Source: Corallococcus praedator
Lineage (GTDB): Bacteria; Myxococcota; Myxococcia; Myxococcales; Myxococcaceae
Direction: 5' to 3'
NCBI RefSeq assembly: GCF_003612125.1
Contig: NZ_RAWI01000001.1
Location: forward strand, 39,943-103,942
Length of the DNA stretch: 64,000 bases
Shown here: positions 52,423 to 60,433 of the stretch, in pieces
Layout: every line of letters begins with the position of its first letter
Position numbering within the stretch: the stretch's first letter is position 1
Position numbers and translations under genes: made by a program
Notes under the pieces: generated by a model
What the model was told of the DNA's origin: nothing
The model's input: the letters and a program-made list of their open reading frames with translations, nothing else
Databases searched by the model: none

Positions 52423-53565
52423 GTGGTGCGCATCGAGCATGTGACAGACCTGGAAACGGCGAAGCAGATGGCCGCGCTGCTCGAGGCGGAGCATGCGCGC
52501 CTGCACCAGCGGCTGGAATTGCTGGTGCAGGAGAATGCCAGGCTCAAGGGTGAGGATGCCCAGGCGCGACTGCAACTGGAGCTCACCCAGCTTGCGGAGC
52601 AACTGGCGCTCATGCAGCAGCGCCTCTTCGGCGCCTCCAGCGAGAAGCGAAAGCCAGCAGTGGAAGCGACACCGCCGGCGAGCGCACGCAAGCAGCGCGG
52701 GCACGGGCCGCGTGCCCAGCCGCAGCTGCCCGTGCAGGAGGTGGTGCTGCCCCTGGACGAGGCCGACAAGGTGTGCGGCCTGTGCGGCGGTGCGTTGAAG
52801 GAGTGCGCGGGACAGACGGAGGACAGCCAGGAGGTGAGCGTGGTGGAGCGCCACTTCGTCCTCAAGCACTACCGTCGGCAGAAGTATCGCTGCCCCTGCG
52901 GGTGTGCGCCCGTCACCGCGCCGGCCCCGCCGCGCCTCATTGAGGGGGGCCGCTACTCGGTGGACTTCGCCGTCCACGTCGCCCTGCGGAAGTATGGCTT
53001 CCACCTGCCACTGGCGCGCCAGGAGCGCATGTTTCAGCGAGAGGGCCTGGTGGTGGACAGCCAGACGCTCTGGGACCAGCTCAACGCGCTGGCCCACCAC
53101 CTGCAGCCCAGCTACGAGGCGCTGCCCGCGGTTGTCTTCTCCTCCCCGCTCATCCACGCGGACGAGACGCACTGGTACATGCTGAAGAAGGGACCGGGGA
53201 AGAAGTGGTACGCGTGGACGGTGGCCTGTGCGGACGCGGTGTACCACCGGATTCTGCCCAGTCGCTCCGGGGCCACCGCGAAGCTGGTACTCGGTGACTA
53301 CGCGGGCGTCGTCATGGTGGATGGCTACGCCGCCTACCAGACGGTGACGAAGCCTGGAGCGGATGGGCCAGCCTCCTGCTCCCTGGTGTCTTGCTGGGCC
53401 CACGTGCGACGCAAATTCGTGGAGGCCGAGAGAGTGGCCCCCGTGTGCGCCGAGGTGCTGTCGCTCATTGGCCAGCTGTATGCCATTGAGGCCGACCTGC
53501 TGCACGCTGCGCTCGCCGCCATCGAGACTCCCGGCACCGTCACGCTCCCGTCCAGCTCCGACTGA
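52423..53565 (+). pseudogene. tnpC: IS66 transposase TnpC with an internal deletion
   Basis: A 380-residue frame where about 490-520 is normal. Present: N-terminal leucine-zipper (LLEAEHARLHQRLELLVQEN), zinc-binding CGLCGG and 'YRCPCGC', the DDE first Asp in 'IHADETHWYML', second Asp in 'GVVMVDGYAAYQ', and 'CWAHVRRKFVEA'. The sequence then jumps at 'IGQLYAIEADL' straight to the family's C-terminal tail 'LHAALAAIETPGTVTLPSSS'. The catalytic Glu region (usually in a DNNxxER-like motif) is missing. The frame stays open across the deletion, so a product could be made but should be inactive. Confidence 0.82.
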
Positions 53566-53638
53566 CACCACCGCGCCCATCGAAGCCGGGCGGGGGCTCA
53601 TCCACGCCCCGTCCAGATGGGGCGCGGCGAGCTGTTAC
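53497..53638 (+). repeat. IS66 right-end repeat, copy 1
   Basis: About 142 bases covering the last codons of tnpC, its 3' flank and the terminal repeat. Closely matches 54914-55056. Internal GCCCCGTC-cag-ATGGGGC forms a terminal hairpin. Confidence 0.8.
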
Positions 53639-53686
53639 CCATGGGCTTCCCTGGTGGTCTCCGCATTCCTGTAGTTGAGTCAGTCC

Positions 53687-54676
53687 ATGCGAAAACTCCT
53701 CCTCCTCTGCTTGCCGCTGTTCGCCTGTGTGACGACGAAGTCCGTCCCGGTCCCGGCTTCTGCCGACTCCAGCGCGTTGCATCAGGTGAAGCGGGTGAAG
53801 GTGGCCGAGGGGGTCGAGCTCGAGCTGCTCGACTTCGGAGGCCAGGGACCCGCGCTCGTCTTCCTGTCGGGCCTGGGCAACACGGGCCACGTGTTCGACA
53901 CCTTCGCGCCGGAGTTCACCGCGGCCCATCACGTCTACGCCGTCACCCGCCGGGGGGTTGGCTCGTCGAGCTGGCCCGAGCAGGGCTACGACACCGCCAC
54001 CCTGGGCGAGGACGTCGTCCGGGTGCTGGAGGGGCTGGGAATCGCGAAGGCGTCATTCGTGGGCCACTCCGCCGCCGGGCCAGAGCTCACCTGGGTGGCA
54101 ACCCATCACCCGGAGCGCGTGGAGAAGGTGGTCTACCTGGACGTGAGGACCAACGGTGACCTGCTGGCGGAGCTCCTTACGGTCCTGCCCATGCCTCCTC
54201 CGAGCGAGCCCGCTCCCGAGGACGTGGCCTCACGCGCCGCGCTCGCCGCCGCGCTCGCGAGTGACGTCGGAGGAGCGTTCCCCGCGCACGAGATCGACGA
54301 GGCGAACGAGTTCGATCCGAAGACCGGGCACTACCTGCGCGCCCGCAGGTGGCCGCACGCGGAGGAGCGGGTGATGAAGGGTTTCTCGAAGGTGGACTTC
54401 GCGGCCGTGACGGCGGCCGTGCTCTTCCTCTACGTGGATCAGCCTCGGTTCGGGCGGCCGGAGGACCTCCCAGGCTTCTCCCAAATGGACCTTCCCGTGC
54501 AGGAGAAGTTGAGGAACCTGGGCGCCAGGGCGCTCCAGCGGGACGCCGAAATGCTGAGCGTGATGAGCATGCCGAACTGGAAGGGCATCAAGCTCGAGCA
54601 CGCGCGGCACTACGTCTGGCTCACCAACCATGACGAGGTGCTGCGCGAGATGAAGACCTTCCTCGAGACATTTTGA
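53687..54676 (+). CDS. Alpha/beta-hydrolase lipoprotein between IS66 ends
   Basis: Exported lipoprotein of 329 residues; signal 'LLLLCLPLFAC'. The fold is the alpha/beta hydrolase: oxyanion region 'LVFLSGLGNTGHVFDTFAPE', nucleophile elbow GHSAAG (Ser at about residue 129) in 'ASFVGHSAAGPELTWVATHH', 'AVLFLYVDQPRFGRPEDL' near the acid, and the catalytic His in 'HARHYVWLTNHDEVLREMKT'. It is complete and in good codon bias while everything around it is decayed. The ATG at 53687 makes a standard lipoprotein signal; a TTG at 53675 is in frame. The two IS66 ends on either side suggest it was carried here. Confidence 0.82.
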   Translation: MRKLLLLCLPLFACVTTKSVPVPASADSSALHQVKRVKVAEGVELELLDFGGQGPALVFLSGLGNTGHVFDTFAPEFTAAHHVYAVTRRGVGSSSWPEQGYDTATLGEDVVRVLEGLGIAKASFVGHSAAGPELTWVATHHPERVEKVVYLDVRTNGDLLAELLTVLPMPPPSEPAPEDVASRAALAAALASDVGGAFPAHEIDEANEFDPKTGHYLRARRWPHAEERVMKGFSKVDFAAVTAAVLFLYVDQPRFGRPEDLPGFSQMDLPVQEKLRNLGARALQRDAEMLSVMSMPNWKGIKLEHARHYVWLTNHDEVLREMKTFLETF

Positions 54677-54913
54677 AAGGGCGGCGAAGGCGCGCTGGAT
54701 GAGCGCATCTCTTGTTTCCACACTTCGAGCAAGCGAGCACGTCCAGCGCTTTCCGTCCTGCGTAGCAGCCTGGCGAGAGTCCAATCGTGGTGTGCGCTCC
54801 TTCTTCGGCTCCTCCCTCGTCGCGGCAAAGGACGGGCTCTCTTCCTCCGGCTCCGGCCTCGCCCCTGCTTGGGGGAAATGGCTCGCCTGCGCGGTGAAGA
54901 CCCGGGATGCTAC
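54677..54913. other. Degenerate stretch between the hydrolase and the second IS66 end
   Basis: No gene. Codon bias is absent and all frames are short. The final 10-15 bases already belong to the tnpC tail (codons for DPGCYLLRAALAAIENPGTV continue into the repeat). The origin of the rest is unclear. Confidence 0.5.
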
Positions 54914-55056
54914 CTGCTGCGCGCCGCCCTTGCCGCCATCGAGAATCCCGGTACCGTCACGCTCCCGGCCAGCTCCGACTGACGCCACCGCGCCGTGCTT
55001 CAATGCCCGGCGGGCTCATCCTCGCCCCGTCCAGACGGGGCGCGGCGAGCTGTTAC
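54914..55056 (+). repeat. IS66 right-end repeat, copy 2
   Basis: About 143 bases matching 53497-53638, encoding LLRAALAAIENPGTVTLPAS then SD and stop, followed by the same terminal sequence ending GTTAC at 55056. It directly abuts the RND coding sequence, which identifies this as the true right boundary of the insertion. Confidence 0.8.
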
Positions 55057-56233
55057 GATGAAGTAGCCCTGGTCCTCATCCGGGATGAAGCCGGTGGGCA
55101 CCACGCGGAAGAGCGCCACCGTGGCCCCGAGGAAGGCGACGAAGACGGGCAGCACCAGGACAGGATGCCGGAGCAGCCGGCGCAGCATCCCGCCATAGAG
55201 CCGCTTCGTCCCGTCGAGCACCTGATCCACCTTGCGGAAGAAGATCCATTTCTCCCCGTGGTGGCGCTTGAGCAGCAGGGCGGAGAGGGCAGGGGTGAGC
55301 GTGAGTTCACACGCCGTGGACAGGGCCACCGGGACGAACACCGCCACCAGCAGTTGATTGACGCCAAGGCCCAGGGCAGGGCGGCCGTTGAAGCGCAGGA
55401 ACTGGCTGTAGTTCTCGGCGCCCATCTCCGCGTGGCCCACGTCCTTCACGCGGACCAGCTGGCCGTCGGCGCCGCGCAAGACGACGATTTCGTCGAACTC
55501 CTCGGGCTCGATGAGACGTCCGCTCGCACGCACCGCCAACTGGTAGTCCTGGTCCGCGCGGCTGGGAGGCTGGCCCACCTGGCCCGCGGCCACCTGCAGG
55601 TTCTGCTCCTGGAGCGCGCGCCACGTCCTGGGGCGTGAGCTTGCGGCGGGCCAGCTCCGTGGGATCCAACCACAGGCGCATGCTGAACCGGCGCTCGCCG
55701 AACAAGCGCACGTCGCTGACGCCCCGCACGCGCTTCAAGGCGTCCTTCAGGTTGATGTCGGCGTCGTTGCTGATGAACTCGGCGTCGAAGCGCTCATCCG
55801 GGCTGTACAGGCCGAAGGAGATGAGCAGCTGGTTGGCGCCCTTGTTGACGACGATGCCCGTCTGGTTCACCTGCGAAGGCAGGCGCGCGGCGGCGCGGCC
55901 CACGCGGTTCTGCACGTCCACCGTGGCCACCTCGATGTCGCGGATGGGCTCGAAGGTGATGGTGATGGCGCTGGTGCCGTCATTGCTCGACGTGGAGGAG
56001 ATGTAGCGCATGCCCTCCACGCCGTTGAGCTCCTGTTCCAGCGGGATGGTGACGGCGCTCTCCACCACCTCCGCGCTGGCGCCCACGTAGGTGGCCGTCA
56101 CCGTCACCTGGGGCGGGGCCAGATCCGGATACTGCGCGATGGGCAGGTTGGGGATGGCGATGCCCCCCACCAGGGTGAGCAGGATCGAGATGACGGCCGC
56201 GAACACGGGCCGTCGGATGAAGAAGTTCACCAT
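55057..56233 (-). pseudogene. N-terminal part of an RND (HAE1/AcrB-type) efflux pump, degraded
   Basis: The start (56233) is intact: MVNFFIRRPVFAAVISILLT, 'AQYPDLAPPQVTVTATYVGA', 'IPLEQELNGVEGMRYISSTS'. One base is lost near 55614, where the frame switches between 'RRKLTPQDVARA' and 'LQEQNLQVAAGQVGQPPSRA'. An internal deletion joins 'FNGRPALGLGVNQL' directly to 'LVAVFVPVAL' and 'ELTLTPALSALLLKRHHGEK', omitting about 150 residues including two membrane helices and the proton-relay Asp pair. The sequence ends at 'VVPTGFIPDEDQGYFIV', about residue 570 of AcrB, where IS66 begins. It lies 16 bases after the alcohol dehydrogenase gene in the same direction. The membrane-fusion partner is absent. 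Confidence 0.88.
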
Positions 56234-56249
56234 GGTGGGGAGGCCCGGG

Positions 56250-57293
56250 CTACTTCAGGGTCGCGATGTCGATCACGAACCGGTACCGGACGTCGGAGGC
56301 GAGCACACGCTCGTAGGCGTCGTTGATCTTGTCGGCCGGGATGACTTCGATGTCGGCGCCCAGGCGGTGCCGGGCGCAGAAATCCAGCATCTCCTGGGTC
56401 TGGCGGATGCCGCCAATGAGCGACCCCGCGAACGAGCGGCGGGTCATGATGAGGGAGAACACCTGGAGCGAGAGCGGCTCCGCGGGGGCGCCCACGTTGA
56501 CGAGCGCGCCGTCCAGGGCCAGCAGGGACAGGTAGGCGTCGAGGTCGATCTTCGCGCTCACCGTGTTCACGATGAGGTCGAACGTTCCGGCGAGCTTCTT
56601 GAACGTCTCCGGATCCTTCGTGGCGTAATAGTGGTCCGCGCCCAGGCGCAGGCCGTCCTCCTTCTTGCTCAGCGACTGCGACAGGACGGTGACCTCGGCC
56701 CCCATCGCGTGCGCGATCTTCACCGCCATGTGCCCAAGCCCGCCAAGCCCCACGACGGCCACCTTCCTGCCGGGGCCAGCACCCCAGTGGCGCAGCGGCG
56801 CGTACGTCGTGATGCCGGCGCACAGCAGGGGCGCGGCGGCGTCGAGCGCGAGGCCCGCGGGGATCTTGAGGACGAAGTCCTCGGCCACGACGATGTGCGT
56901 GGAATAGCCGCCCTGGGTGGTCCTGCCATCCTTCCCGACGGCGCCGTAGGTGCCGGTGAACCCGTTGAGGCAGTGCTGCTCCTCGCCCTTGCGGCAGTTC
57001 GCGCACTCGCGGCACGCATCGACCATGCAGCCGACGCCGACGCGGTCGCCCACGGCATGCCGGGTGACCTCGGAGCCGACCCTGGTGACGATGCCGGCGA
57101 TCTCATGGCCCGGGACGAGGGGGTAGGTCGCTGAACCCCACTCATTGCGAGCGCTGTGGATGTCGGAGTGGCAGATGCCGCAGAACTTGATCTCGATGAG
57201 GACGTCGCGCGGGCCTGGCTCACGACGCTCGAGGGTCGTCGGACCGAGGGGCGAGGTCGCGGAGCTGGCGGCGTAGGCGTTGACGGTGGGCAT
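56250..57293 (-). CDS. Zinc-dependent alcohol dehydrogenase (cinnamyl/YahK-like)
   Basis: NADP-dependent medium-chain dehydrogenase of 347 residues. Catalytic zinc ligands [10 protein letters not shown] and PGHEIAG; structural zinc lobe with four Cys in '[20 protein letters not shown]'; cofactor loop [17 protein letters not shown]. It resembles YahK and cinnamyl-alcohol dehydrogenases, which reduce a broad range of aldehydes. Promoter region 57294-57495 is shared with a divergent LysR gene and contains a double palindrome that recurs upstream of the cupin gene. Confidence 0.94.
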   Translation of the reverse strand: MPTVNAYAASSATSPLGPTTLERREPGPRDVLIEIKFCGICHSDIHSARNEWGSATYPLVPGHEIAGIVTRVGSEVTRHAVGDRVGVGCMVDACRECANCRKGEEQHCLNGFTGTYGAVGKDGRTTQGGYSTHIVVAEDFVLKIPAGLALDAAAPLLCAGITTYAPLRHWGAGPGRKVAVVGLGGLGHMAVKIAHAMGAEVTVLSQSLSKKEDGLRLGADHYYATKDPETFKKLAGTFDLIVNTVSAKIDLDAYLSLLALDGALVNVGAPAEPLSLQVFSLIMTRRSFAGSLIGGIRQTQEMLDFCARHRLGADIEVIPADKINDAYERVLASDVRYRFVIDIATLK

Positions 57294-57380
57294 GGGTCTT
57301 CGGATCTCCGTGGGGGGACTGTTGAGCCCTGTTCACGAAGAGGAGTACGCCCCGGGGGCGGGGATGACTACGCGCGGGGG

Positions 57381-57408
57381 AGCCAATAGGCTCTTAAGCA
57401 AGGCTTAA
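57381..57408. promoter_or_regulatory. LysR-type double palindrome, adh/lysR promoter
   Basis: AGCCAATAGGCT (57381-57392), one base, then TTAAGC-AAG-GCTTAA (57394-57408). Both halves are perfect palindromes and the second is a T-n11-A LysR box. The site is exactly between the divergent starts (87 bases from each). The same composite occurs at 58987-59014. Confidence 0.72.
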
Positions 57409-57495
57409 CAGTGGGGCGGAAGCGCTCCGGTAGCGTGGCCGCGTGCAGGCGGTGGAGCGGTCCCTCCCAGCAGCCCTCGAAGGCGGTTCTCGCGA

Positions 57496-58401
57496 ATGAA
57501 TACGGCTCCCTTCCCCCAGCTCCAGGTGTTCCTCGCCGTGGCCCGCCTGCGCAGCTTCAGCGGCGCGGCGCGCGAGCTCGGCGTCTCCACGGCGGCGGTG
57601 AGCCAGTCCGTGCGCCAGCTCGAGGGGCAGCTGCGCGTGGTGCTGCTCACGCGCACGACGCGCAGCGTGTCGCTGACGGACGCGGGCCGGCGGCTCGTGG
57701 AGGGGGCGGGCCCGGCCATGGGGCAAGCGCTCACTGCGCTCGCCGAGGTCTCCGCGCAGCCCGGAGAGGCCGTGGGCCGGGTCCGGCTGTCGGTGCCTCG
57801 GGCGGCGGTGCCCTACCTCATCACCCCGGTGGTCCCCGCCTTCCGCGAGCGCCATCCCCGGGTCGAGGTGGAGGTCGTCGTCGAGGAGCGCTTCGTGGAC
57901 ATCGTGGCGGAGGGCTACGACGCGGGCGTGCGGCTGAGCGAGGCCATCGAGCGGGACATGGTGCAGGTGCGGCTCACCGACGCGTTCCGCTTCGTGGTGG
58001 TGGGCTCGCCTGACTACCTCGCGCGTCGCGGGACGCCCCAGCGCCCCGAGGACCTCTTGAACCACGAGTGCATCACCTTCCGCATGCGGACCACTGGAGC
58101 GCTCTACGCCTGGGAGCTGGAGCGGGGCCGCAGGAACTGGCGCGTGCCGGTGCGCGGGGGCGTGGTCACCAATGACAGTCATCTGACGGTGCCCCTGGTG
58201 GAGCAGGGCCTGGGGCTGGCGTATGTCTTCGAGCCCATGGTGACCGAGCAGCTGCGCACCGGCCGGTTGCTGCGGGTGCTCGAAGCGTACGCACCCACCG
58301 TCCCCGGCTTCTTCCTGTACTACCCCAGCCGGGCACAGCGCTCGACGCCGCTGCGCCTCTTCGTGGAGGTCGCCCGGGAGCTGGCCGCGAAGGCGATCTA
58401 G
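57496..58401 (+). CDS. LysR-family transcriptional regulator
   Basis: Regulator of 301 residues. Winged-helix N-terminus (VFLAVARLRSFSGAARELGV, STAAVSQSVRQLEGQLRVVL) and co-inducer domain ('VPRAAVPYLITPVVPAFRER', 'FVDIVAEGYDAGVRLSEAIE', 'VVGSPDYLARRGTPQ', 'TVPGFFLYYPSRAQRSTPL'). Divergent from the alcohol dehydrogenase and convergent with the cupin gene, whose stop lies three bases beyond its own. The shared promoter motif implies that it controls both enzymes. Paralogue of the LysR at 42515. Confidence 0.93.
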   Translation: MNTAPFPQLQVFLAVARLRSFSGAARELGVSTAAVSQSVRQLEGQLRVVLLTRTTRSVSLTDAGRRLVEGAGPAMGQALTALAEVSAQPGEAVGRVRLSVPRAAVPYLITPVVPAFRERHPRVEVEVVVEERFVDIVAEGYDAGVRLSEAIERDMVQVRLTDAFRFVVVGSPDYLARRGTPQRPEDLLNHECITFRMRTTGALYAWELERGRRNWRVPVRGGVVTNDSHLTVPLVEQGLGLAYVFEPMVTEQLRTGRLLRVLEAYAPTVPGFFLYYPSRAQRSTPLRLFVEVARELAAKAI

Positions 58402-58404
58402 GGC

Positions 58405-58929
58405 TCAGGGTTGTTTCTTCGGCAGCGGCGCCTTGGCGTCGTACTGCGCGTCGCTGACCTTCTCCAGCCATTCAACGACCTTGCCGTCGAGCTGCTCCTG
58501 GATGGCGAGATGGGTCATCGCGGTGGTGGGTGAGGCGCCATGCCAGTGTTTCTGACCGGGCGGGATCCAGATCCTGTCCCCTGGCCGGATCTCCTCGACC
58601 GGGTCGCCCCACCGCTGGACCCTGCCGACCCCCGCGGTCACGATCAGCGTCTGCCCGAGCGGATGGGTGTGCCATGCGGAGCGGGCACCGGGCTCGAACG
58701 TGACGTAGGCGCCAGCGGTGCGCGAGGGAGCATTCGCCTGGAAGAGAGGATCGACGCGGACGGACCCCGTGAAGTTGTCAGCGGGTCCTTGAGTGGACGC
58801 CTGTGATCCATTCCGCGCGATGTTCAGCTTCTGCGGGTCACCGCCCTTGGCGCCACCTGGAGGCACGGTCTGCGCGAGCGCGGGAGCGAGCAGCGAGAGC
58901 GACAGGATTGTTGTGGTGAACAGTTTCAT
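58405..58929 (-). CDS. Secreted cupin-domain protein
   Basis: Exported single-domain cupin of 174 residues; signal '[14 protein letters not shown]'. Cupin motif 1 '[20 protein letters not shown]' supplies two His and motif 2 '[15 protein letters not shown]' the others, with '[12 protein letters not shown]' between. Closest in pattern to periplasmic mandelonitrile-lyase-like or quercetinase-like cupins. AAGGAG precedes the ATG at 58929. Its promoter has the same double palindrome as the alcohol dehydrogenase, so the two are probably co-regulated, perhaps for handling reactive aldehydes (inference). Confidence 0.9.
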   Translation of the reverse strand: MKLFTTTILSLSLLAPALAQTVPPGGAKGGDPQKLNIARNGSQASTQGPADNFTGSVRVDPLFQANAPSRTAGAYVTFEPGARSAWHTHPLGQTLIVTAGVGRVQRWGDPVEEIRPGDRIWIPPGQKHWHGASPTTAMTHLAIQEQLDGKVVEWLEKVSDAQYDAKAPLPKKQP

Positions 58930-59275
58930 CTCCACTCCTTTCGAAGAGAGATACGCCCGGGTCCTCCAGGGGATTAGGCCCCAGGGAGCCAATAGGCTTT
59001 TAAGCGCTGCTTGACAGTCCGACGCATGGCGTGTCGCCGGGGCCATCACCCTGCGACGGTGAGTCAAGTCGATGTGACGCTGCTTGTTACAGCTCGCGCG
59101 ACTCTGTGACAGGCCGCGCTACTCGGCACGGGCCTGTCACCTGATACACGGCGACACTCCCGAGGACATGCCGCGGTGCGGTGGCCCTGGCTCGGAGGGT
59201 GCATGGACCCCGTGCCGGGTCGTCGTCGGACCCGGCATGCAGTCCCCCTCATCCCCCCAACGAGAGGTCCCATCC
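58930..59275. promoter_or_regulatory. Divergent region with LysR box and a second palindrome
   Basis: No gene of its own. Contains the LysR-type box at 58987-59014 for the leftward cupin gene and, at 59106-59115/59131-59140, perfect 10-bp arms GTGACAGGCC and GGCCTGTCAC separated by 15 bases, about 135 bases before the rightward lipoprotein start. Confidence 0.5.
58987..59014. promoter_or_regulatory. LysR-type double palindrome, cupin promoter
   Basis: AGCCAATAGGCT (58987-58998), one base, then TTAAGC-GCT-GCTTGA (59000-59014). Identical to the site at 57381 except for the one-base spacer, the three-base centre and one base in the last arm, with the same orientation relative to the leftward gene. 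It lies 57 bases upstream of the cupin start. Confidence 0.72.
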
Positions 59276-60088
59276 ATGAACATCCAACTGACGTGCCGCC
59301 TGATGGCGGCGGCGCTCTTGAGCCTGACCGCCGCGGGTTGCCAGGGCGACGAGGCGCAGTCATCCGCCGGTGACGCGCTTGCGACGCAGGAGGCGGAGGC
59401 CACGCAGCAGTGCGTCGAGGGCTTCTCTGGCATCAAGAACTGCGCGACGGGCCGCGCGAAGGTCGCGAAGAGCAGCAAGGGCATCGCGGTCTCCGGGCTT
59501 GTGGACGTGAAGACGGACGGCTTCACCAGCGTGTTCCCCCGGGCCACGATCTGGGAGCTGACGCCTGACATCGTCGGGCTTGGAGCGACGGGACAGGGCC
59601 TGGAACTGACGGCGCGCGATGGCGACCAGGTGGTCAGCTCGCTCCGCATCGGCCTGACGGGCAACGGGGATCAGGTGGTCCTCCAGCCCACGTTCACGGG
59701 CACGCCGGGCGGCTCGGCGTACCGCGTGAACCTGTATCAGAACAACCGCTTCCTGGGGTTCCAGCACTACGAGTTCGACTACGGCGTGAACTCCACCTGG
59801 TACGACATCCACATCCGCTTCCACCCCATCAACATCGGCTTCCGGAATCACTCCGCCACGAGCTTCTTCGACTCCATCAGCACGGGCGCCTGCGTCTGGA
59901 GCTTCCGCGGCGCGCCGGGTGATTTCTCGCTGGATGTGGATGGCAAGCAGCTCAAGGGCGACTACCTGGAGATCGTCGAGGAGGTGAAGGAAGGTCACTA
60001 CCCCTACACCGGCTTCTCCGGCATCGACGTGAAGGCCTCCGCCAAGGACTTCACCATCCTGGGTGAGTCCTTCGTCGCCGGGAAGTAG
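59276..60088 (+). CDS. Secreted lipoprotein of unknown function
   Basis: Lipoprotein of 270 residues with signal 'LMAAALLSLTAAGC'. The mature part is mostly beta: 'GIAVSGLVDVKTDGFTSVFP', 'WYDIHIRFHPINIGFRN', 'YLEIVEEVKEGHYPYTGFSG'. 'QCVEGFSGIKNCATGRAKV' near the mature start holds two Cys. No family or catalytic motif is recognised. GAGAGG about seven bases upstream of the ATG supports the start. A strong T-tailed terminator follows. Confidence 0.75.
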   Translation: MNIQLTCRLMAAALLSLTAAGCQGDEAQSSAGDALATQEAEATQQCVEGFSGIKNCATGRAKVAKSSKGIAVSGLVDVKTDGFTSVFPRATIWELTPDIVGLGATGQGLELTARDGDQVVSSLRIGLTGNGDQVVLQPTFTGTPGGSAYRVNLYQNNRFLGFQHYEFDYGVNSTWYDIHIRFHPINIGFRNHSATSFFDSISTGACVWSFRGAPGDFSLDVDGKQLKGDYLEIVEEVKEGHYPYTGFSGIDVKASAKDFTILGESFVAGK

Positions 60089-60109
60089 TCGGCTCCGTTG
60101 AGCAGGTTC

Positions 60110-60151
60110 CACGCCGGGCGGGAGTGTCTCCCCGTCCGGCGTGTCGTTTTT
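60110..60151 (+). terminator. Intrinsic terminator with T tract
   Basis: CACGCCGGGCGGG pairs with CCCGTCCGGCGTG over 13 bp (one G-T pair), loop AGTGTCTC, followed by tcg and TTTTT. It is the most classical rho-independent terminator in the window, 22 bases after the lipoprotein stop. Confidence 0.8.
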
Positions 60152-60176
60152 GCGGTCTGCCCGCGCGGAGTGGCCG

Positions 60177-60356
60177 TCACGAAGCGGCAGGGCGCCGCAG
60201 TGCCTCGGACAGGGTGACGAGTGCCCGTTCCTGCGCGGGGGACAGCCGCACCGCGGGCCGCACGCGCTGCACCTTCGCGAGCGCCGTCCGCCCATCCGGT
60301 GCATCCTCCCGCACGACGAGGAGCGCGGCGGTGGCGAACACGAAGGTGTATTTCAT
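60177..60356 (-). CDS. Small 59-residue protein
   Basis: Frame of 59 codons with the high GC3 bias of real genes here. It starts MKYTFVFATAALLVVREDAP, an N-terminal hydrophobic stretch that may be a signal or membrane anchor, and ends in a charged helix 'RLSPAQERALVTLSEALRRP'. The ATG at 60356 lacks a strong Shine-Dalgarno. It lies between the convergent terminator at 60110 and the Kelch/Cys-rich gene's stop. No family recognised. Confidence 0.5.
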   Translation of the reverse strand: MKYTFVFATAALLVVREDAPDGRTALAKVQRVRPAVRLSPAQERALVTLSEALRRPAAS

Positions 60357-60433
60357 TCGCCGCGCAGCCTAACCCCGGCCGGCCTCCGCCGGGACGGACC
60401 TCTCTTCCGCCCCGGGGGGCTTCCTGCTCCTGA

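Larger units (their letters stand above)
52128..55056 (+). mobile_element. IS66-family remnants flanking an alpha/beta hydrolase gene
   Basis: The unit comprises a truncated tnpB, an internally deleted tnpC, a right end finishing at 53638, the hydrolase gene, and a second copy of the same right end finishing at 55056. Both right ends terminate in ggcgcggcgagctgttac. The outer junctions lie within one RND gene. No intact transposase remains, so it cannot move by itself. Confidence 0.72.

Noticed and set aside
54230..55003. A leftward gene overlapping the hydrolase and the IS66 end
   Set aside because: It is antisense to the hydrolase and crosses the degenerate stretch; no signal, motif or codon support.
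56234..56249. The alcohol dehydrogenase as part of an efflux operon
   Set aside because: The 16-base gap suggests co-transcription, but the pump gene is dead and the dehydrogenase promoter belongs to the LysR unit; functional linkage is not supported.
59085..59102. A possible IS66 terminal sequence (ttgttacagctcgcgcg) upstream of the 59276 gene
   Set aside because: The match to the IS66 end covers only about 12 bases and there is no adjacent IS coding sequence; chance is more likely.
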